A stretch of 64,000 nucleotides of DNA from Acinetobacter pullicarnis (GTDB lineage: Bacteria > Pseudomonadota > Gammaproteobacteria > Pseudomonadales > Moraxellaceae): NCBI RefSeq assembly GCF_006352475.1, contig NZ_VCMZ01000001.1, forward strand, positions 1,116,001-1,180,000, given 5' to 3'. Position numbers and translations under genes: made by a program. Below, piece after piece: positions 63,156 to 64,000 of this stretch (position 1 is the first letter of the stretch; the number at the start of each line of letters is the position of its first letter). The notes under the pieces were generated by a model, which saw only the letters and a list, made by a program, of their open reading frames with translations, had not been told where the DNA came from and ran no database searches.

Positions 63156-64000
63156 ATGGGCTATTTCAGGTTCTACGCAAGCAAAGCTTTGCCAATACTG
63201 GGATTTATTTACTAATTTTTGCATTGTGTCTGGCGATTAGTGCCACCACAGCACTGAAGTTTAGCCATCAAAAAATTCAAGATGCGGTCACGCGACAAGC
63301 TGCAAAAATGCAAGCAGCTGATTTGGTACTCACCGATCAAAACCCCTTGGATCAAAAATGGCGAAGCTTGGCGACCGAGCTTGAGTTAGAACAATCAGAA
63401 GTCACCATGTTTGGTTCGATGGCGCATACCAATGATCAGTTTGTGATGGTCAATGTTAAAGCAATTCAGCCGAATTTCCCTTTGCGCGGTGAACTGCAAC
63501 TGGCTCAGCAAACTGGTCCTATGCAATCAGGTGAAGTTTGGCTCAGTCCAAGAGCGATGGATCTGCTTCAAGTAAAGCTCTCGGACAACATTGAAATTGC
63601 AGATGCAACGTTTAAAGTGACAGGGCGTATTGAGCAAGAATCTAATCAAGAGTTGGGCTTTTCTGCATTCTCTCCCACCGTGATTATTTCACAGCAAGAT
63701 GTTGCCAAAACCAAAGCCATTCAAGTGGGGAGTCGCGCTGAATATCGCTTACTCATGGTGGGTGCGCCTGAACAGGTGACCGCATTTCGCAAAGCTTTTA
63801 ATAAAGACAAAAAAGCATTGGCTGCACAGCAGGCAGCAGCCATACAGGCTGAAAATAGCCTAAGCGTAGATGGTCAGGCTACGGCTCGTTCAAGTGTAGA
63901 CAGTCAAGCGGCCACAGCTCAAACAACAGCAGCTCAGCAGGCTGACAACGAAAGTGCGGCAACGGCCAATACTTTAAAACTACGTACAGCAGAGCAGGCC
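63156..64000 (+). CDS. ybbP: YbbP-like ABC transporter permease, N-terminal part (runs off window)
   Basis: An open frame runs from the ATG immediately after the ybbA stop to the right edge, about 281 codons. The first helix (TGIYLLIFALCLAISATTALKF) and the following periplasmic region (RQAAKMQAADLVLTDQNPLD, then PLRGELQLAQQTGP and PRAMDLLQVKLSDNIEIADATFKVTG) match YbbP/FtsX-family permeases. From about residue 215 the loop becomes Ala/Gln/Ser-rich and low-complexity, which is not usual for the family. The rest, including the other membrane segments, lies outside the window. Confidence 0.85.

Overview
The window looks like a chromosomal segment of an Acinetobacter-type gammaproteobacterium. 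It is AT-rich, its genes have short AGGAG-like ribosome sites, and several arrangements are typical of Moraxellaceae: a stand-alone NasT regulator beside an assimilatory nitrate cluster, a MoaC-MoaB fusion, hemO beside a FecI/FecR/HasR-type module, and tesA divergent from ybbA-ybbP. No insertion sequence, prophage, CRISPR array or rRNA gene was seen. The genus is inferred from gene content, not from a database search.

Layout. 1-433 holds the tail of an IclR regulator. 690-13997 is a nitrate and nitrite assimilation island: divergent nasT, then narK, nirB, a NirD-domain/FAD reductase fusion, nasA, mobA, and the moaA-moaD-moaE-moaCB cofactor genes. Its leader appears to combine an NtrC site, a sigma-54 promoter and a two-hairpin ANTAR element. 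14010-18715 carries a PAS-LuxR regulator, an MFS carrier with a probable frameshifted start, an MmsA-like dehydrogenase and an unknown protein. 18863-27426 is a 2-aminoethylphosphonate cluster: GntR regulator, lipoprotein/ATPase/fused permease transporter, an FAD oxidoreductase, phnW and phnX, with operators shared inside the cluster. 27669-28558 contains two initiator tRNA genes in a 139-bp direct repeat around a small gene.

28620-34369 carries a DUF454 protein and a heme-iron module: heme oxygenase, ECF sigma, FecR and a TonB receptor, with Fur-box-like sites. 34435-41967 is a tandem array of secreted alpha/beta-hydrolase lipoproteins, three full-length and one badly deleted. 42245-46737 has an SRAP protein and a copper module (CopR/S, CopC, CopD) with matching copper boxes. 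46904-52772 has metH and a Pit phosphate transporter preceded by a strong Pho-box match. 52842-64000 has an unknown Rossmann-like protein, rhomboid protease, NfuA, a siderophore-type TonB receptor, an unknown helical protein with an alpha/beta hydrolase, carbonic anhydrase, TesA, and YbbA with a YbbP cut by the right edge.

How the parts fit: nitrate enters by NarK, is reduced by NasA and NirB, and the molybdenum cofactor is made by genes placed directly downstream. Aminoethylphosphonate is imported and split by PhnW and PhnX to acetaldehyde and phosphate. Iron and copper modules each carry their own local regulatory sites. Regulatory-site calls were made by eye against remembered consensus sequences and are predictions.
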